Assembly (NCBI RefSeq): GCF_024519455.1
Contig: NZ_JALJRY010000035.1
Location: 47,046 to 111,045 of the forward strand
Direction of reading: 5' to 3'
Length of the DNA: 64,000 nucleotides
Source of the DNA: Streptomyces sp. STR69
Lineage (GTDB): Bacteria > Actinomycetota > Actinomycetes > Streptomycetales > Streptomycetaceae
Shown: positions 15,502 through 23,152 of the stretch, one piece after another
Numbering within the stretch: position 1 is the first letter of the stretch
How the letters are laid out: the number at the start of each line of letters is the position of its first letter
The notes under the pieces: generated by a model
Database searches by the model: none
What the model saw: the letters and a program-made list of their open reading frames with translations, nothing else
Told to the model about the DNA's origin: nothing
Made by a program: the position numbers and the translations under genes

Positions 15502-16179
15502 TCAGGACGGTGTGCCGGGCTTCGTCGCCAGGTACCAGTCGGTGAGCTTGACGCTGTCGTCGGCCAGCCGGGCCTCCAGTTCCGCCTGGGTGCGCGGGGC
15601 GCCCAGGACGACGTCCTCGCCGGGGTGCCAGTTGGCGGGGCAGGAGACGCCGTCGCGGTCGGAGGTCTGCAGGGCGTCGACGAGCCGCAGGATCTCGGGG
15701 ATCATGCGTCCGGCGTTCATCGGGTAGTACAGCACCGCCCGTATGGTCTGCTCGGGGTCGATGACGAAGACGGCGCGTACGGCGGCGGTGCCGGAGGTGT
15801 TCGGGTGGAGCATGCCGTAGGCGTGCGAGACGCGCATGTCCAGGTCGGCGATGATCGGGAACGAGACGCGCACGCCCAGCTTCTCCTCGATCGCGCGGGT
15901 CCAGGCGAGGTGGCTGTGGACGGAGTCCACGGAGTTGCCGAGCAGGGCGGTGTTGCGGGCGGCGAACTCGTCGGCGAGTTCGGTGAAGGCGACGAACTCG
16001 GTGGTGCACACCGGGGTGAAGTCGGCCGGGTGGCTGAAGAGCACCAGCCACTGGCCGTAGTAGTCGGTCAGTCGGACGGGACCGTGGGTGGACTCGGCTT
16101 CGAAGTCCGGCGCCCTGTCGCCGATGAGAGGCAGACGGGTGTACTCGGCGGGCTCGGCCAGTTGGTCGGAGACGGTCAT
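15502..16179 (-). CDS. Peroxiredoxin, 1-Cys (Prx6-like AhpC/TSA)
   Basis: A protein of 225 residues. The peroxidatic motif is HPADFTPVCTTEFV, with the catalytic Cys near residue 58 in the P-x3-T/C pattern. The long C-terminal extension with a dimer-type YYPMNAGRMIPEILR and NWHPGEDVV is typical of the Prx6 group. Another Cys in GVSCPANW is a common feature of the group. It reduces peroxides and possibly persulfide-derived oxidants. Operator 4 lies 34-49 bp upstream of its start, placing it in the sulfur regulon. Confidence 0.93.
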   Translation of the reverse strand: MTVSDQLAEPAEYTRLPLIGDRAPDFEAESTHGPVRLTDYYGQWLVLFSHPADFTPVCTTEFVAFTELADEFAARNTALLGNSVDSVHSHLAWTRAIEEKLGVRVSFPIIADLDMRVSHAYGMLHPNTSGTAAVRAVFVIDPEQTIRAVLYYPMNAGRMIPEILRLVDALQTSDRDGVSCPANWHPGEDVVLGAPRTQAELEARLADDSVKLTDWYLATKPGTPS

Positions 16180-16212
16180 CGGAGGATCCCTCCCGGACGA
16201 TCACGGATTCGG

Positions 16213-16228
16213 ATACCCCCCAGGGTAT
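16213..16228. promoter_or_regulatory. CsoR/CstR-type operator 4
   Basis: ATACCC-CCCA-GGGTAT, upstream of the peroxiredoxin start at 16179. Confidence 0.75.
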
Positions 16229-16334
16229 TTTCACGACCCCGGTCGGCGGAGGACCACACGGCCTGACATTCGCCCCCGTCGGCCCTTGCGTCTGCTGTCC
16301 GACGAGACCCTCCCCGCATCGCACGGGAACACCC

Positions 16335-16355
16335 GGGCGGGGGCGGGGGCGGGGG
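16335..16355 (+). other. G-quadruplex candidate between operators 4 and 5
   Basis: G-tracts of 3, 5, 5 and 5 (16335-37, 16339-43, 16345-49, 16351-55) separated by single C bases. It lies in the divergent regulatory region between the peroxiredoxin and the gene at 16465. Confidence 0.6.
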
Positions 16356-16389
16356 CGGAACAATTCGGCCTCGCACCGCGCTGTTCCTT

Positions 16390-16405
16390 ATACCCCTCCG
16401 GGTAT
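16390..16405. promoter_or_regulatory. CsoR/CstR-type operator 5
   Basis: ATACCC-CTCC-GGGTAT, 60 bp before the start at 16465. Confidence 0.75.
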
Positions 16406-16464
16406 GCAAGTCGTAGTCGGTGCCCGGGGACCGCGACCGGACCCGGCGAAGGAGCGTGAGCCCG

Positions 16465-16758
16465 ATGGAGACAGCAGGACATGACGGACCTGCCAGGACA
16501 ACCGAGGACACCTGTCTTGTGACGACCTGTGGGCGCAGGATCGCCGTGCGGTGTCTGCGGCTTGCTCCCGCGCACCGACCCATCACCCGGGTCGCCCTGG
16601 ACGTGGGCCAGGACCAGGGCGGCGAGCCGGGAGTGTGGGCGGCGCTGACCGCCGACGAGGCCCGTGACCTGGCTCGCCTGCTCCTCCTGCACGCCGGCCT
16701 GGCCGAGCGCGGCACCGACACCCTCGGGTCGCCACCGAAGAGCGGCCCTTCCTTCTGA
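16465..16758 (+). CDS. Small uncharacterised protein of the sulfur regulon
   Basis: A protein of 97 residues from ATG 16465 with GAAGGAG about ten bases upstream; the longer frame from 16420 would overlap the operator region without a ribosome site. It contains two cysteines in the N-terminal part (TCLVTTCGRRIAVRC has three), a strand-rich segment ITRVALDVGQDQGG, and a helix ALTADEARDLARLLLLHAGL. I do not recognise the family. Operator 5 upstream and the sulfur genes on both sides suggest a role in persulfide stress. It converges with the LmbE gene. Confidence 0.65.
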   Translation: METAGHDGPARTTEDTCLVTTCGRRIAVRCLRLAPAHRPITRVALDVGQDQGGEPGVWAALTADEARDLARLLLLHAGLAERGTDTLGSPPKSGPSF

Positions 16759-16775
16759 CTTCGGCGACGGGCACG

Positions 16776-17453
16776 TCACTCCAGGATGCGCAGGTATTCG
16801 CGGTCGCCGAGGAGTTCCAGACGGCGCCAGAGCACCGGGTTGTCCGACGACTGGCTTGCATGACAGGCGATGGCGCGGCGCTGCCGCTGCCGTGACACCG
16901 GTTCGACGACTCGGCACTCGGCCGGGCCGCGGCCCGTGAAGGACGTGCCGAACTCGGCGTTCAACCGGTCCGCCACCTCCTGGGGCAGCGTCCAGCCCAG
17001 CATCGCAACACCGGCCCGGCGGGCGGCCGACAGCGCGGCCTCGGTGGCTCGTCGGTGGTCCCGGTGTCCTGTGACACCTTCCGTGTCGAACACGAGCAGG
17101 TGGCTGGGGCGCTCCTCGCCGATGAGGCCGGTGACGTGGGCGGTGAGCCGGTCCAACGGGATGTCGCTCAGACCGCCATCCGGATGTCCGGCCAGTTCCA
17201 CGCGCTGGACGCCCAGTTCCCGTGCGGCGCAGGCGAACTCGCCCGCGCGGACGGTGTGCAGGTCGCCGGGCCTGCCGTGCAGGGTGGACGCCTCACCGTG
17301 GGTGAAGCAGAGGACCGTCGTGGGCACGCCGCCCTCGGACAGCAGGGCCAGCAGTGCGCCCAGCCCGAACGACTCGTCGTCGGGATGGGCGACCACCGCC
17401 AGCACACGCCGCACTCCGTCCGGCAGACCGCGCCCCGAGCCAGTACCGGTCAT
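16776..17453 (-). CDS. PIG-L/LmbE-family deacetylase
   Basis: A protein of 225 residues. The metal-binding motif VVAHPDDESFG is near residue 20 and the second part GVTGHRDHRRAT supplies another His/Asp set. The family deacetylates N-acetylglucosamine conjugates, and includes MshB and Mca of the mycothiol pathway. In actinobacteria mycothiol is the main thiol, so an S-conjugate amidase-like role in sulfur detoxification is plausible, but the sequence does not decide this. It ends the minus-strand unit that starts with the flavoprotein at 19595, with only 1 bp to the DsrE-like gene. Confidence 0.88.
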   Translation of the reverse strand: MTGTGSGRGLPDGVRRVLAVVAHPDDESFGLGALLALLSEGGVPTTVLCFTHGEASTLHGRPGDLHTVRAGEFACAARELGVQRVELAGHPDGGLSDIPLDRLTAHVTGLIGEERPSHLLVFDTEGVTGHRDHRRATEAALSAARRAGVAMLGWTLPQEVADRLNAEFGTSFTGRGPAECRVVEPVSRQRQRRAIACHASQSSDNPVLWRRLELLGDREYLRILE

Positions 17454-17454
17454 C

Positions 17455-17928
17455 TCAGGTGTAGATGATCTGGCCGCCGGCCGCGTGCTCGTAGAACTCG
17501 CCGACCGTGATGATGTCCTGGACCTGCTCGACGAGGTCGTCCTTGTCGAGTTCGAAGAGGTCGACCGACGCCTTGCAGGCGTAGATGCCGGCTCCGGTGT
17601 CGGCGATCATCTCGATGAACTCGGGGATCGGCGGGATGTCGAGCTTGTCCATCTTGCGTTCCATGTAGCGGGTCACGAGGTCGGGGACGCCCGGCATGCC
17701 GCCCAGCAGGGTGGGCAGGTGCAGACCGGGGTTGCCGACGGTGGCCAGCTTGATGTGCTCCCAGCGCTTCTTCGTGATGGCGTCGAGGCCGAAGAAGGTG
17801 AAGAACAGGTCGGCCTCGATGCCTTCGGCGCGGGCGCCGTTGGCCATGATCAGGGCCGGGTAGATCCCTTCCAGGGACCCCTTGGAGATAATGATCGAGA
17901 CCTTCTCGATCGTTGCGGTGTCGGCCAT
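17455..17928 (-). CDS. DsrE/DsrF-like sulfur carrier (DsrE2 type)
   Basis: A protein of 157 residues. It has the DsrE2-type start VSIIISKGSLEGIYPALIMA, the middle segment FFTFFGLDAITKKRWEHIKL and the conserved Cys in GAGIYACKASVDLFEL. In sulfur oxidisers DsrE-like proteins accept persulfide sulfur from rhodaneses and pass it to DsrC or TusA. The following helical part (DDLVEQVQDIITVGEFYEHA) is family-typical. No membrane segment. It lies next to a DsrC/TusE-like gene, supporting a relay here despite the absence of DsrAB. Confidence 0.9.
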   Translation of the reverse strand: MADTATIEKVSIIISKGSLEGIYPALIMANGARAEGIEADLFFTFFGLDAITKKRWEHIKLATVGNPGLHLPTLLGGMPGVPDLVTRYMERKMDKLDIPPIPEFIEMIADTGAGIYACKASVDLFELDKDDLVEQVQDIITVGEFYEHAAGGQIIYT

Positions 17929-17992
17929 GACGGCATGCTCCTCGATGACAGAGACGGTGGCGGAGGTGATGGCGGAGGCGGTGACCGGGAGG

Positions 17993-18310
17993 TCAGATGC
18001 AGCCGCGCGGCTTGGGGATTCCGGCGATCTTCGCTGCGGTCTTGGCGGGCCCCTTGGGGAAGAGCTGGTACAGCTCCTTGACGCTCACGCCGGATGTCTT
18101 GCCGAGGACGCGGACCGTGGGGCCGGTGCCCTTGGCTGCGTATTCGGCGCGCATGAAGTGGATGACCGTCCAGTGCCGGTCGGTCAGCGCCTCGATGCCC
18201 GCCTCGTGGGCGATCTGCTCGGCCATGGGCTCGGTCCAGCGGTCGGGATCGGTGAAGAATCCCTCGTCGTCGACGGGGACGGCTGTGGAGCCGTAGGTGG
18301 CGGTGGGCAT
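17993..18310 (-). CDS. DsrC/TusE-like sulfur carrier with a single C-terminal cysteine
   Basis: A protein of 105 residues. ATG 18310 was chosen over GTG 18328 because AAGGAG nine bases upstream falls inside the longer frame. The DsrC/TusE fold is visible in VDDEGFFTDPDRWTEPMAEQ, LTDRHWTVIHFMRAEYA and SVKELYQLFPKGPAKTAAKI. It ends in PKPRGCI, with the penultimate conserved cysteine (CysA). The second cysteine 10-11 residues earlier, needed for the DsrC trisulfide, is absent. It is therefore closer to TusE or a simple persulfide carrier. It is in one unit with the flavoprotein and the DsrE-like protein. Confidence 0.9.
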   Translation of the reverse strand: MPTATYGSTAVPVDDEGFFTDPDRWTEPMAEQIAHEAGIEALTDRHWTVIHFMRAEYAAKGTGPTVRVLGKTSGVSVKELYQLFPKGPAKTAAKIAGIPKPRGCI

Positions 18311-18353
18311 GGCGGCGTTCTCCTTCACTCAGACGGTTCAGGCGTTCAGGCGT

Positions 18354-19595
18354 TCAGGCGTGGACGTGGTGCTTGCCGTGCTCGGGCATCGCCGAGTCGA
18401 TGCCGGGCAGTTCCCGGCCGGGCAGGAGGCTGTGCCAGTACAGCCACTCGAAGGCGAGCTTGCCGAGGTGGTTGGCGTGCGACTCCTTCAGCAATGGCAG
18501 GCCGAGAGCGGCCGGGAAGTGGCCGGGCAGCGGCTCGGTGTCGTAGTTGAAGTCGATCAGCAGGGCCTTGTGGAAGCCGGTCTCGACGAAGCAGTTGGTG
18601 TGCCCGTCGAAGGTCGCGTCCAGCGGCTGTCCGGCCAGGAAGCGGCCGATGTTGTGCGTCAGCGTCTCCCCCGCGAAGTGCGCCACCGAACCGGCCTTGG
18701 ACGCCGGCAGCCCGGCCGCGTCGCCGATCGCGAACACCTCAGGATGCTGGGGGTGTTGGAGGGTGCGCTGGTCGACAGGGATGAAGCCCAGTTCGTCGCC
18801 GAGGCCCGGGGAGCGTTCGACGTATTCGGCGCCGCCGTGCAGTGGCACGACCACCGCCAGGTCGAAGGGCACCTCGCGTTCGTCGTACGACACCAGCCTG
18901 CCACCGGTGCCGTCGACCTCGCCAAGCGTGAACTCGGTGACCAGCTCGATGCCCTTGGCAGCCAGCAGCCCGCCCAGCGCCTCGGCGGCGACAGGCTTGG
19001 TGAAGGCGCCGTCCAGCGGGGTGGCGTACGTCAGCTGGACCTTGTCGCGGATGCCGCGCCGCTGGAAGTACCAGTCGGCGAGAAAGGCGAACTCCAGTGG
19101 TGCGACCGGGCACTTGATGGGCAGGTCGGCCACGTTCACCACGACGCGCCCGCCCTCGAAGTGCTCCAGGGCGTGGTGCAGGCCGACGGCGCCGGGCAGG
19201 TCGTAGAAGGTGAAGACCTTCTCGCCCCAGCCGGGACCGGTCAGCCCCTCGGTCTCCTCCGGGAGGAGGGTGGCGCCGGTGGCGACGACGAGGACGTCGT
19301 AGGTCATCCGTATGCCGCCGCTGAGGTGCACCGTCCGCGCGTCCAGGTCGACCCGCTCGATGCGTGCCTGTTTGTAGTCGACGTCTGCGTGCAGCTGCTG
19401 CGGGCGGGAGCGGACGAGGTGGTGCGGCTGGGCCGCCCCGAAGGGGACGAACAGCAGGCCGGGCTGGTAGACGTGGTCGTCGTCCTGGTCGACCACGGTG
19501 ATCCGGCATTCGTTCTCGTCGTACATGCGGCGCAGCCGGTTGGCCGTCAGCGTGCCTCCGGTGCCGCCTCCGAGTATCACGATGTGTGTGCCCAT
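18354..19595 (-). CDS. SQR-like FAD-dependent oxidoreductase, second copy
   Basis: A protein of 413 residues starting MGTHIVILGGGTGGTLTANR; the frame runs far upstream but this start precedes the FAD-binding motif directly. The second flavin motif is EVFAIGDAAGLPASKAGSVA. Redox cysteines appear in LPIKCPVAPLEF and HTNCFVETGF. The sequence is more distant from the SQR at 9646 than a recent duplicate would be; it belongs to the broader SQR/flavocytochrome c dehydrogenase-like group. The C-terminal LGKLAFEWLYWHSLLPG is amphipathic and probably binds the membrane. First gene of a unit with DsrC-, DsrE- and LmbE-like proteins, under operator 6. Confidence 0.88.
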   Translation of the reverse strand: MGTHIVILGGGTGGTLTANRLRRMYDENECRITVVDQDDDHVYQPGLLFVPFGAAQPHHLVRSRPQQLHADVDYKQARIERVDLDARTVHLSGGIRMTYDVLVVATGATLLPEETEGLTGPGWGEKVFTFYDLPGAVGLHHALEHFEGGRVVVNVADLPIKCPVAPLEFAFLADWYFQRRGIRDKVQLTYATPLDGAFTKPVAAEALGGLLAAKGIELVTEFTLGEVDGTGGRLVSYDEREVPFDLAVVVPLHGGAEYVERSPGLGDELGFIPVDQRTLQHPQHPEVFAIGDAAGLPASKAGSVAHFAGETLTHNIGRFLAGQPLDATFDGHTNCFVETGFHKALLIDFNYDTEPLPGHFPAALGLPLLKESHANHLGKLAFEWLYWHSLLPGRELPGIDSAMPEHGKHHVHA

Positions 19596-19652
19596 GCCCC
19601 CACTGTCGTGCGGGAGAAGGGACCCGGGCATGGGCCACAGGTCCCCATCCGG

Positions 19653-19666
19653 TACCCACCCGGGTA
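19653..19666. promoter_or_regulatory. CsoR/CstR-type operator 6
   Basis: TACCC-ACCC-GGGTA, 58 bp upstream of the flavoprotein start at 19595, on the minus-strand unit. Confidence 0.7.
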
Positions 19667-19728
19667 TACCTTCGCTCCGCCCCCGCGGGCCCGGCACGCC
19701 GCCCGCCCTCCATGAACTCCCTGAAAAA

Positions 19729-19744
19729 ATACCTACCAGGGTAT
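19729..19744. promoter_or_regulatory. CsoR/CstR-type operator 7 (imperfect)
   Basis: ATACCT-ACCA-GGGTAT, one mismatch from the consensus arms. It is 127 bp before the OsmC start and faces operator 6 across a divergent promoter region. Confidence 0.65.
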
Positions 19745-19870
19745 GCCACCACGGTTGTCGACGCGAGGGCCGAACGGCCCCTGGCACACCCCGTCGGCCT
19801 CTCGATCAGCAGCACGGTTCGCGGTCGACTGGAACTGGCAGCAGTCGACCCCCACGAGAGAGGCCCGGCC

Positions 19871-20323
19871 ATGACCGGCACCGCACCGCAGACCCTCCCC
19901 ACGAACCAGCCGCAGGACGCGGACGTACACCACTTCGAGGTGACCCACGCCGAAGGCGACATCTACACCGTGGACATCCGCGGCCACCGCTTGCATGTCG
20001 ACCAGCCCGTCGAGGCGGGCGGCACCGACATCGCACCCACCCCCACCGAATTGTTCGCCGCCTCCCTGGCCACCTGCGTCGCCTTCTACGCGGGCCGTTT
20101 CCTGCACCGCCACGGCCTGGACCAGGCCGGACTGCGCGTCCATACGGAATTCACCATGGCCACCGACCGGCCCGCCCGCGTGGCCTCCCTGCACGTCACG
20201 ATCGTCCCGCCGGCCGGACTGTCCGAGCAGCGCCGCGCGGCCCTGCTCGCCGTCGCCTCGCGCTGCACGGTCCACAACACACTGCAGCAGCCGCCCGAGA
20301 TCGGCATCGGGCTGGCACTATGA
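19871..20323 (+). CDS. OsmC/Ohr-family thiol peroxidase-like protein
   Basis: A protein of 150 residues from ATG 19871. The OsmC fold is shown by GGTDIAPTPTELFAASLATC with the first conserved Cys and AVASRCTVHNTL with the second. The family reduces organic hydroperoxides with the two cysteines, and several members handle persulfides. It is soluble. Its stop overlaps the next start (ATGA at 20320), so it is coupled to the PLP enzyme. It is under operator 7, in the regulon. Confidence 0.9.
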   Translation: MTGTAPQTLPTNQPQDADVHHFEVTHAEGDIYTVDIRGHRLHVDQPVEAGGTDIAPTPTELFAASLATCVAFYAGRFLHRHGLDQAGLRVHTEFTMATDRPARVASLHVTIVPPAGLSEQRRAALLAVASRCTVHNTLQQPPEIGIGLAL

Positions 20324-22014
20324 GCACGCATCTGGCACCGCCCACCTCCCCCCTTCTGGACCGCATCCGCCGCGGCCTCATCGGCGACGGCGAGGTGCTG
20401 GAGGGCCCTTACGGCCCCCGACGCCTCGTCTACGCCGACTACACCGCCTCCGGCCGTTCCCTGGACTTCGTCGAGGACTTCGTGCGCGAGCAGGTGCTGC
20501 CCCTGTACGGCAACACCCACACGGAGAGTTCCAGCACCGGACTGCAGACGACCCGGCTGCGGGAGGACGCCCGGCGGATCATCCGCGACGCGGTCGGCGG
20601 CAGCGAGGACGACCTCGTGATCTTCTGCGGCTCGGGAGCGACCGCGGCGGTCAACAAGCTGGTGGGCATCCTGGAACTGCGCCGGACCGACCCGCTGCCG
20701 CAGGCCATGCGCCCGGTCGTGTTCGTCGGCCCGTACGAGCACCACTCGAACGAACTGCCCTGGCGGGAGTCGGTCGCCGACGTCGTGGTCATCGGCGAGG
20801 ACGCGGACGGTCACATCGATCTCGGCGATCTGGAGGCGCAGTTGGCCCGGTACGCCGACCGGCCGCTGCGCATCGGCAGCTTCTCCGCCGCCTCCAACGT
20901 CACCGGCATCCTCACCGACACCGACCGCATCGCCCGCCTGCTGCACGCGCACGGCGCCCTGTCCTTCTGGGACTACGCGGCTGCCGCCCCCTACGTCTCC
21001 ATCCGGGTCGCCGAGAGCGCCCCCGGCGCGGGCGACCACAAGGACGCGGTCTTCCTGTCCCCGCACAAGTTCGTCGGCGGCCCGCAGACCCCCGGCGTCC
21101 TCGTCGTCCGCCGCGAGCTGGTCCGCAACCCGGTGCCCACCGCACCGGGCGGCGGCACAGTCTCCTTCGTCGGTCCGCTCGGCCATCGCTATCTGGACGA
21201 CCCGGTCGCCCGGGAGGAGGGAGGCACTCCGGCGATCGTGGAGTCGATCCGCGCCGGGCTGGTCTTCGCCCTCAAGCAGGCCGTCGGCACCGACACCATC
21301 CAGGCCGCAGAGGAGCGGCACTGGAAATGTGCGCTCGCCCGGTGGGACCGCGACCCCGGCATCGAAATCCTCGGCAGCCACCACGCCCGCCGCCTGTCCA
21401 TCATCTCGTTCCGCATCCGGCACGGCAGCCACGCCTACCTGCACCACAACTACGTCGTCGCCCTCCTCAACGACGTCTTCGGCATCCAGGCCCGCGGCGG
21501 CTGCTCCTGCGCCGGTCCCTACGGCCACCGCCTCCTCGCCATCGACGCCGCCACCTCCCACGCCCTGCTCGACGAGGTCGTCCACGGCTGCGACGGCATC
21601 AAACCCGGCTGGATCCGCATCAACTTCAACTACTTCATCAGCGACACCGTGCGCGACTACCTCATCGACGCGGTCGAGCTGATCGCCGCGTACGGCCACC
21701 GGCTCCTTCCCGACTACCGCTTCGACCCGCACACCGGGCAGTGGCGCCACCGCACCGGCCCGTCCTCTCCCCCGCTGCGGCTGACCGACGTGCGCTTCGC
21801 AGCCGACAGACGGATCACCGCGCCGACCGTCCGCCACCACCGGCTGGGCGAGGAAGCGCTGTCGGGCCAGCTCGACCGTGCACGCGAGGTGCTGACCTGC
21901 CGTGCGGATTCCCTCGACGACGGCCCCACCGGGCTGCCGGCCGACTTCGAGCGGATGCGCTGGTTCCCGCTGCCGCCCGTCTGCCTGGAACAAACCCGGA
22001 CCGGCACCGGTTGA
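20320..22014 (+). CDS. Class V aminotransferase (cysteine-desulfurase-like), long form
   Basis: A protein of 564 residues, longer than the usual 400 of NifS/SufS enzymes. ATG 20320 overlaps the OsmC stop. The family features include VYADYTASGRSLDFVE, GNTHTESSSTG, FCGSGATAAVNKLVG, the PLP lysine in LSPHKFVGGPQ and a cysteine loop ARGGCSCAGPYG that could be the persulfide site. An extra C-terminal region of about 100 residues (from LRLTDVRF on) has no recognised domain and holds two more cysteines. It probably liberates or transfers sulfur from cysteine or a related substrate. Coupling with OsmC and thioredoxin suggests a thiol-linked reaction. Confidence 0.85.
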   Translation: MSTHLAPPTSPLLDRIRRGLIGDGEVLEGPYGPRRLVYADYTASGRSLDFVEDFVREQVLPLYGNTHTESSSTGLQTTRLREDARRIIRDAVGGSEDDLVIFCGSGATAAVNKLVGILELRRTDPLPQAMRPVVFVGPYEHHSNELPWRESVADVVVIGEDADGHIDLGDLEAQLARYADRPLRIGSFSAASNVTGILTDTDRIARLLHAHGALSFWDYAAAAPYVSIRVAESAPGAGDHKDAVFLSPHKFVGGPQTPGVLVVRRELVRNPVPTAPGGGTVSFVGPLGHRYLDDPVAREEGGTPAIVESIRAGLVFALKQAVGTDTIQAAEERHWKCALARWDRDPGIEILGSHHARRLSIISFRIRHGSHAYLHHNYVVALLNDVFGIQARGGCSCAGPYGHRLLAIDAATSHALLDEVVHGCDGIKPGWIRINFNYFISDTVRDYLIDAVELIAAYGHRLLPDYRFDPHTGQWRHRTGPSSPPLRLTDVRFAADRRITAPTVRHHRLGEEALSGQLDRAREVLTCRADSLDDGPTGLPADFERMRWFPLPPVCLEQTRTGTG

Positions 22015-22029
22015 ACCGAAGGGATCCAG

Positions 22030-22045
22030 ATACCCCGCCGGGTAT
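22030..22045. promoter_or_regulatory. CsoR/CstR-type operator 8
   Basis: ATACCC-CGCC-GGGTAT, ending 21 bp before the thioredoxin start and just before its AGGAGA ribosome site. Confidence 0.8.
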
Positions 22046-22065
22046 ATGAGAGGAGACCGGAAACC

Positions 22066-22437
22066 ATGCCCACCGTGGAACTGACCAAGGACAACTTCGA
22101 GGAGACCGTCACCGGTTCGGAGATCGTACTGATCGACTTCTGGGCCGCCTGGTGCGGACCGTGCCGCAGCTTCGCCCCCGTCTACGACAAGGCGGCCGAG
22201 CGGCATCCGGACATCGTCTTCGGCAAGGTCGACACCGAAGCACAGCCCGAACTCGCCGCAGGCTTCCGCATCTCCTCCATCCCCACCCTGATGGCCGTCC
22301 GCGACCGGACCGTGCTGTACGCCGAGCCGGGCGCCCTGCCGCCACAGGCCCTGGAGGAACTCATCGGAAAGATCAGGGCCGTCGACATGGACGACGTACG
22401 CCGGAAGGCCACCGCGGGCTCGACGGGAGCAAACTGA
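22066..22437 (+). CDS. Thioredoxin
   Basis: A protein of 123 residues with the active site WAAWCGPCRSFAPVYD near residue 30 and the cis-Pro strand ISSIPTLMAV. It is a soluble disulfide reductant. Operator 8 directly upstream ties it to sulfur stress, where thioredoxin releases H2S from protein persulfides. The C-terminal extension (RRKATAGSTGAN) is short. It is preceded by the PLP enzyme and ends at a bidirectional terminator. Confidence 0.95.
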   Translation: MPTVELTKDNFEETVTGSEIVLIDFWAAWCGPCRSFAPVYDKAAERHPDIVFGKVDTEAQPELAAGFRISSIPTLMAVRDRTVLYAEPGALPPQALEELIGKIRAVDMDDVRRKATAGSTGAN

Positions 22438-22444
22438 CGCCCCG

Positions 22445-22473
22445 GGCGCCCGTGGTGTCTCCACGGGCGCCCC
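22445..22473. terminator. Bidirectional terminator between convergent genes
   Basis: A perfect 12-bp stem (GGGCGCCCGTGG, complement at 22462-22473) with a 5-base loop between thioredoxin and the convergent rhodanese gene. Confidence 0.8.
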
Positions 22474-22484
22474 GGAACGCGGGT

Positions 22485-23072
22485 TCAGCGGCTGCGCAGA
22501 GCGGCCAACGCGGCGTCGAGATCAGCCGCGCGCGGGCGGTTGTGCGGCAGCTTGCCGAGCACGGCCGCCATGCCACAGGTGTTCGTGAGGGCGGAGAAGA
22601 CCAGACCGCCCGCGATACCGGCCGAGATCAGCAGGAGGGCCGGGTGCACGAGCAGGCCGAGGAGGAGACCCAGGAGCACCACCGTGCCGGCGGTGAAGCG
22701 CACTTGCCGCTCCATGCTCCAGCCGGCCCGCGTGTCACAGGCGGCCGGGGTGTGCAGGTCGTGCCCCTCGGCGGCCCAGGCGCCTGTGCCACCGGAGAGG
22801 GTGGCGGTCGGTATGCCCTGCTCGGCCAGGAGCTTGCAGGCGTTCTCGGAGCGGGCGCCGGAGGCGCAGACGACGAGGACGTCACCCTGCTCGGAAGCGT
22901 GGCGTATCTCCGGCAGGGCGCGGCGGACGTGGTCCAGCGGAATGTTCAGGGCGCCCGGGAGATGGCCGGAGGCGTACTCGGCGGGCGTGCGCACGTCGAT
23001 GACGGTGAGTTCGTGCAGCCGGGTGCGGGCCTGCTCGGTGGCGATGGTGACGGGGGTGGGAGAGCTGGTCAT
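22485..23072 (-). CDS. Rhodanese with C-terminal DUF2892 membrane domain, second copy
   Basis: A protein of 195 residues. The rhodanese domain shows VIDVRTPAEYASGHLPGALN and the active loop VCASGARSENACK with Cys; a further TLSGGTGAWAAEGHD closes the fold. The tail RQVRFTAGTVVLLGLLLGLL and SALTNTCGMAAVLGKLPHN is the DUF2892 two-helix anchor. Divergent from the intact CsoR-family gene, sharing operator 9. It parallels the gene at 12471-13052, probably by duplication. Confidence 0.9.
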   Translation of the reverse strand: MTSSPTPVTIATEQARTRLHELTVIDVRTPAEYASGHLPGALNIPLDHVRRALPEIRHASEQGDVLVVCASGARSENACKLLAEQGIPTATLSGGTGAWAAEGHDLHTPAACDTRAGWSMERQVRFTAGTVVLLGLLLGLLVHPALLLISAGIAGGLVFSALTNTCGMAAVLGKLPHNRPRAADLDAALAALRSR

Positions 23073-23122
23073 GGCAGGTGTGATCCTTAATGGTCGACGC
23101 CGCCCCGAACCGGGACGTACAG

Positions 23123-23136
23123 TACCCCTAGGGGTA
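23123..23136. promoter_or_regulatory. CsoR/CstR-type operator 9
   Basis: TACCCC-TA-GGGGTA between the divergent rhodanese (start 23072) and regulator (start 23153). It ends just before the regulator ribosome site, as expected of autoregulation. Confidence 0.85.
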
Positions 23137-23152
23137 TTTCTGAGGAGTGATC

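Noticed and set aside
20086..22464. A 792-codon open frame on the minus strand across OsmC, the PLP enzyme and thioredoxin
   Set aside because: It is antisense to three well-supported genes and has low-complexity Gly/Asp/Val composition.
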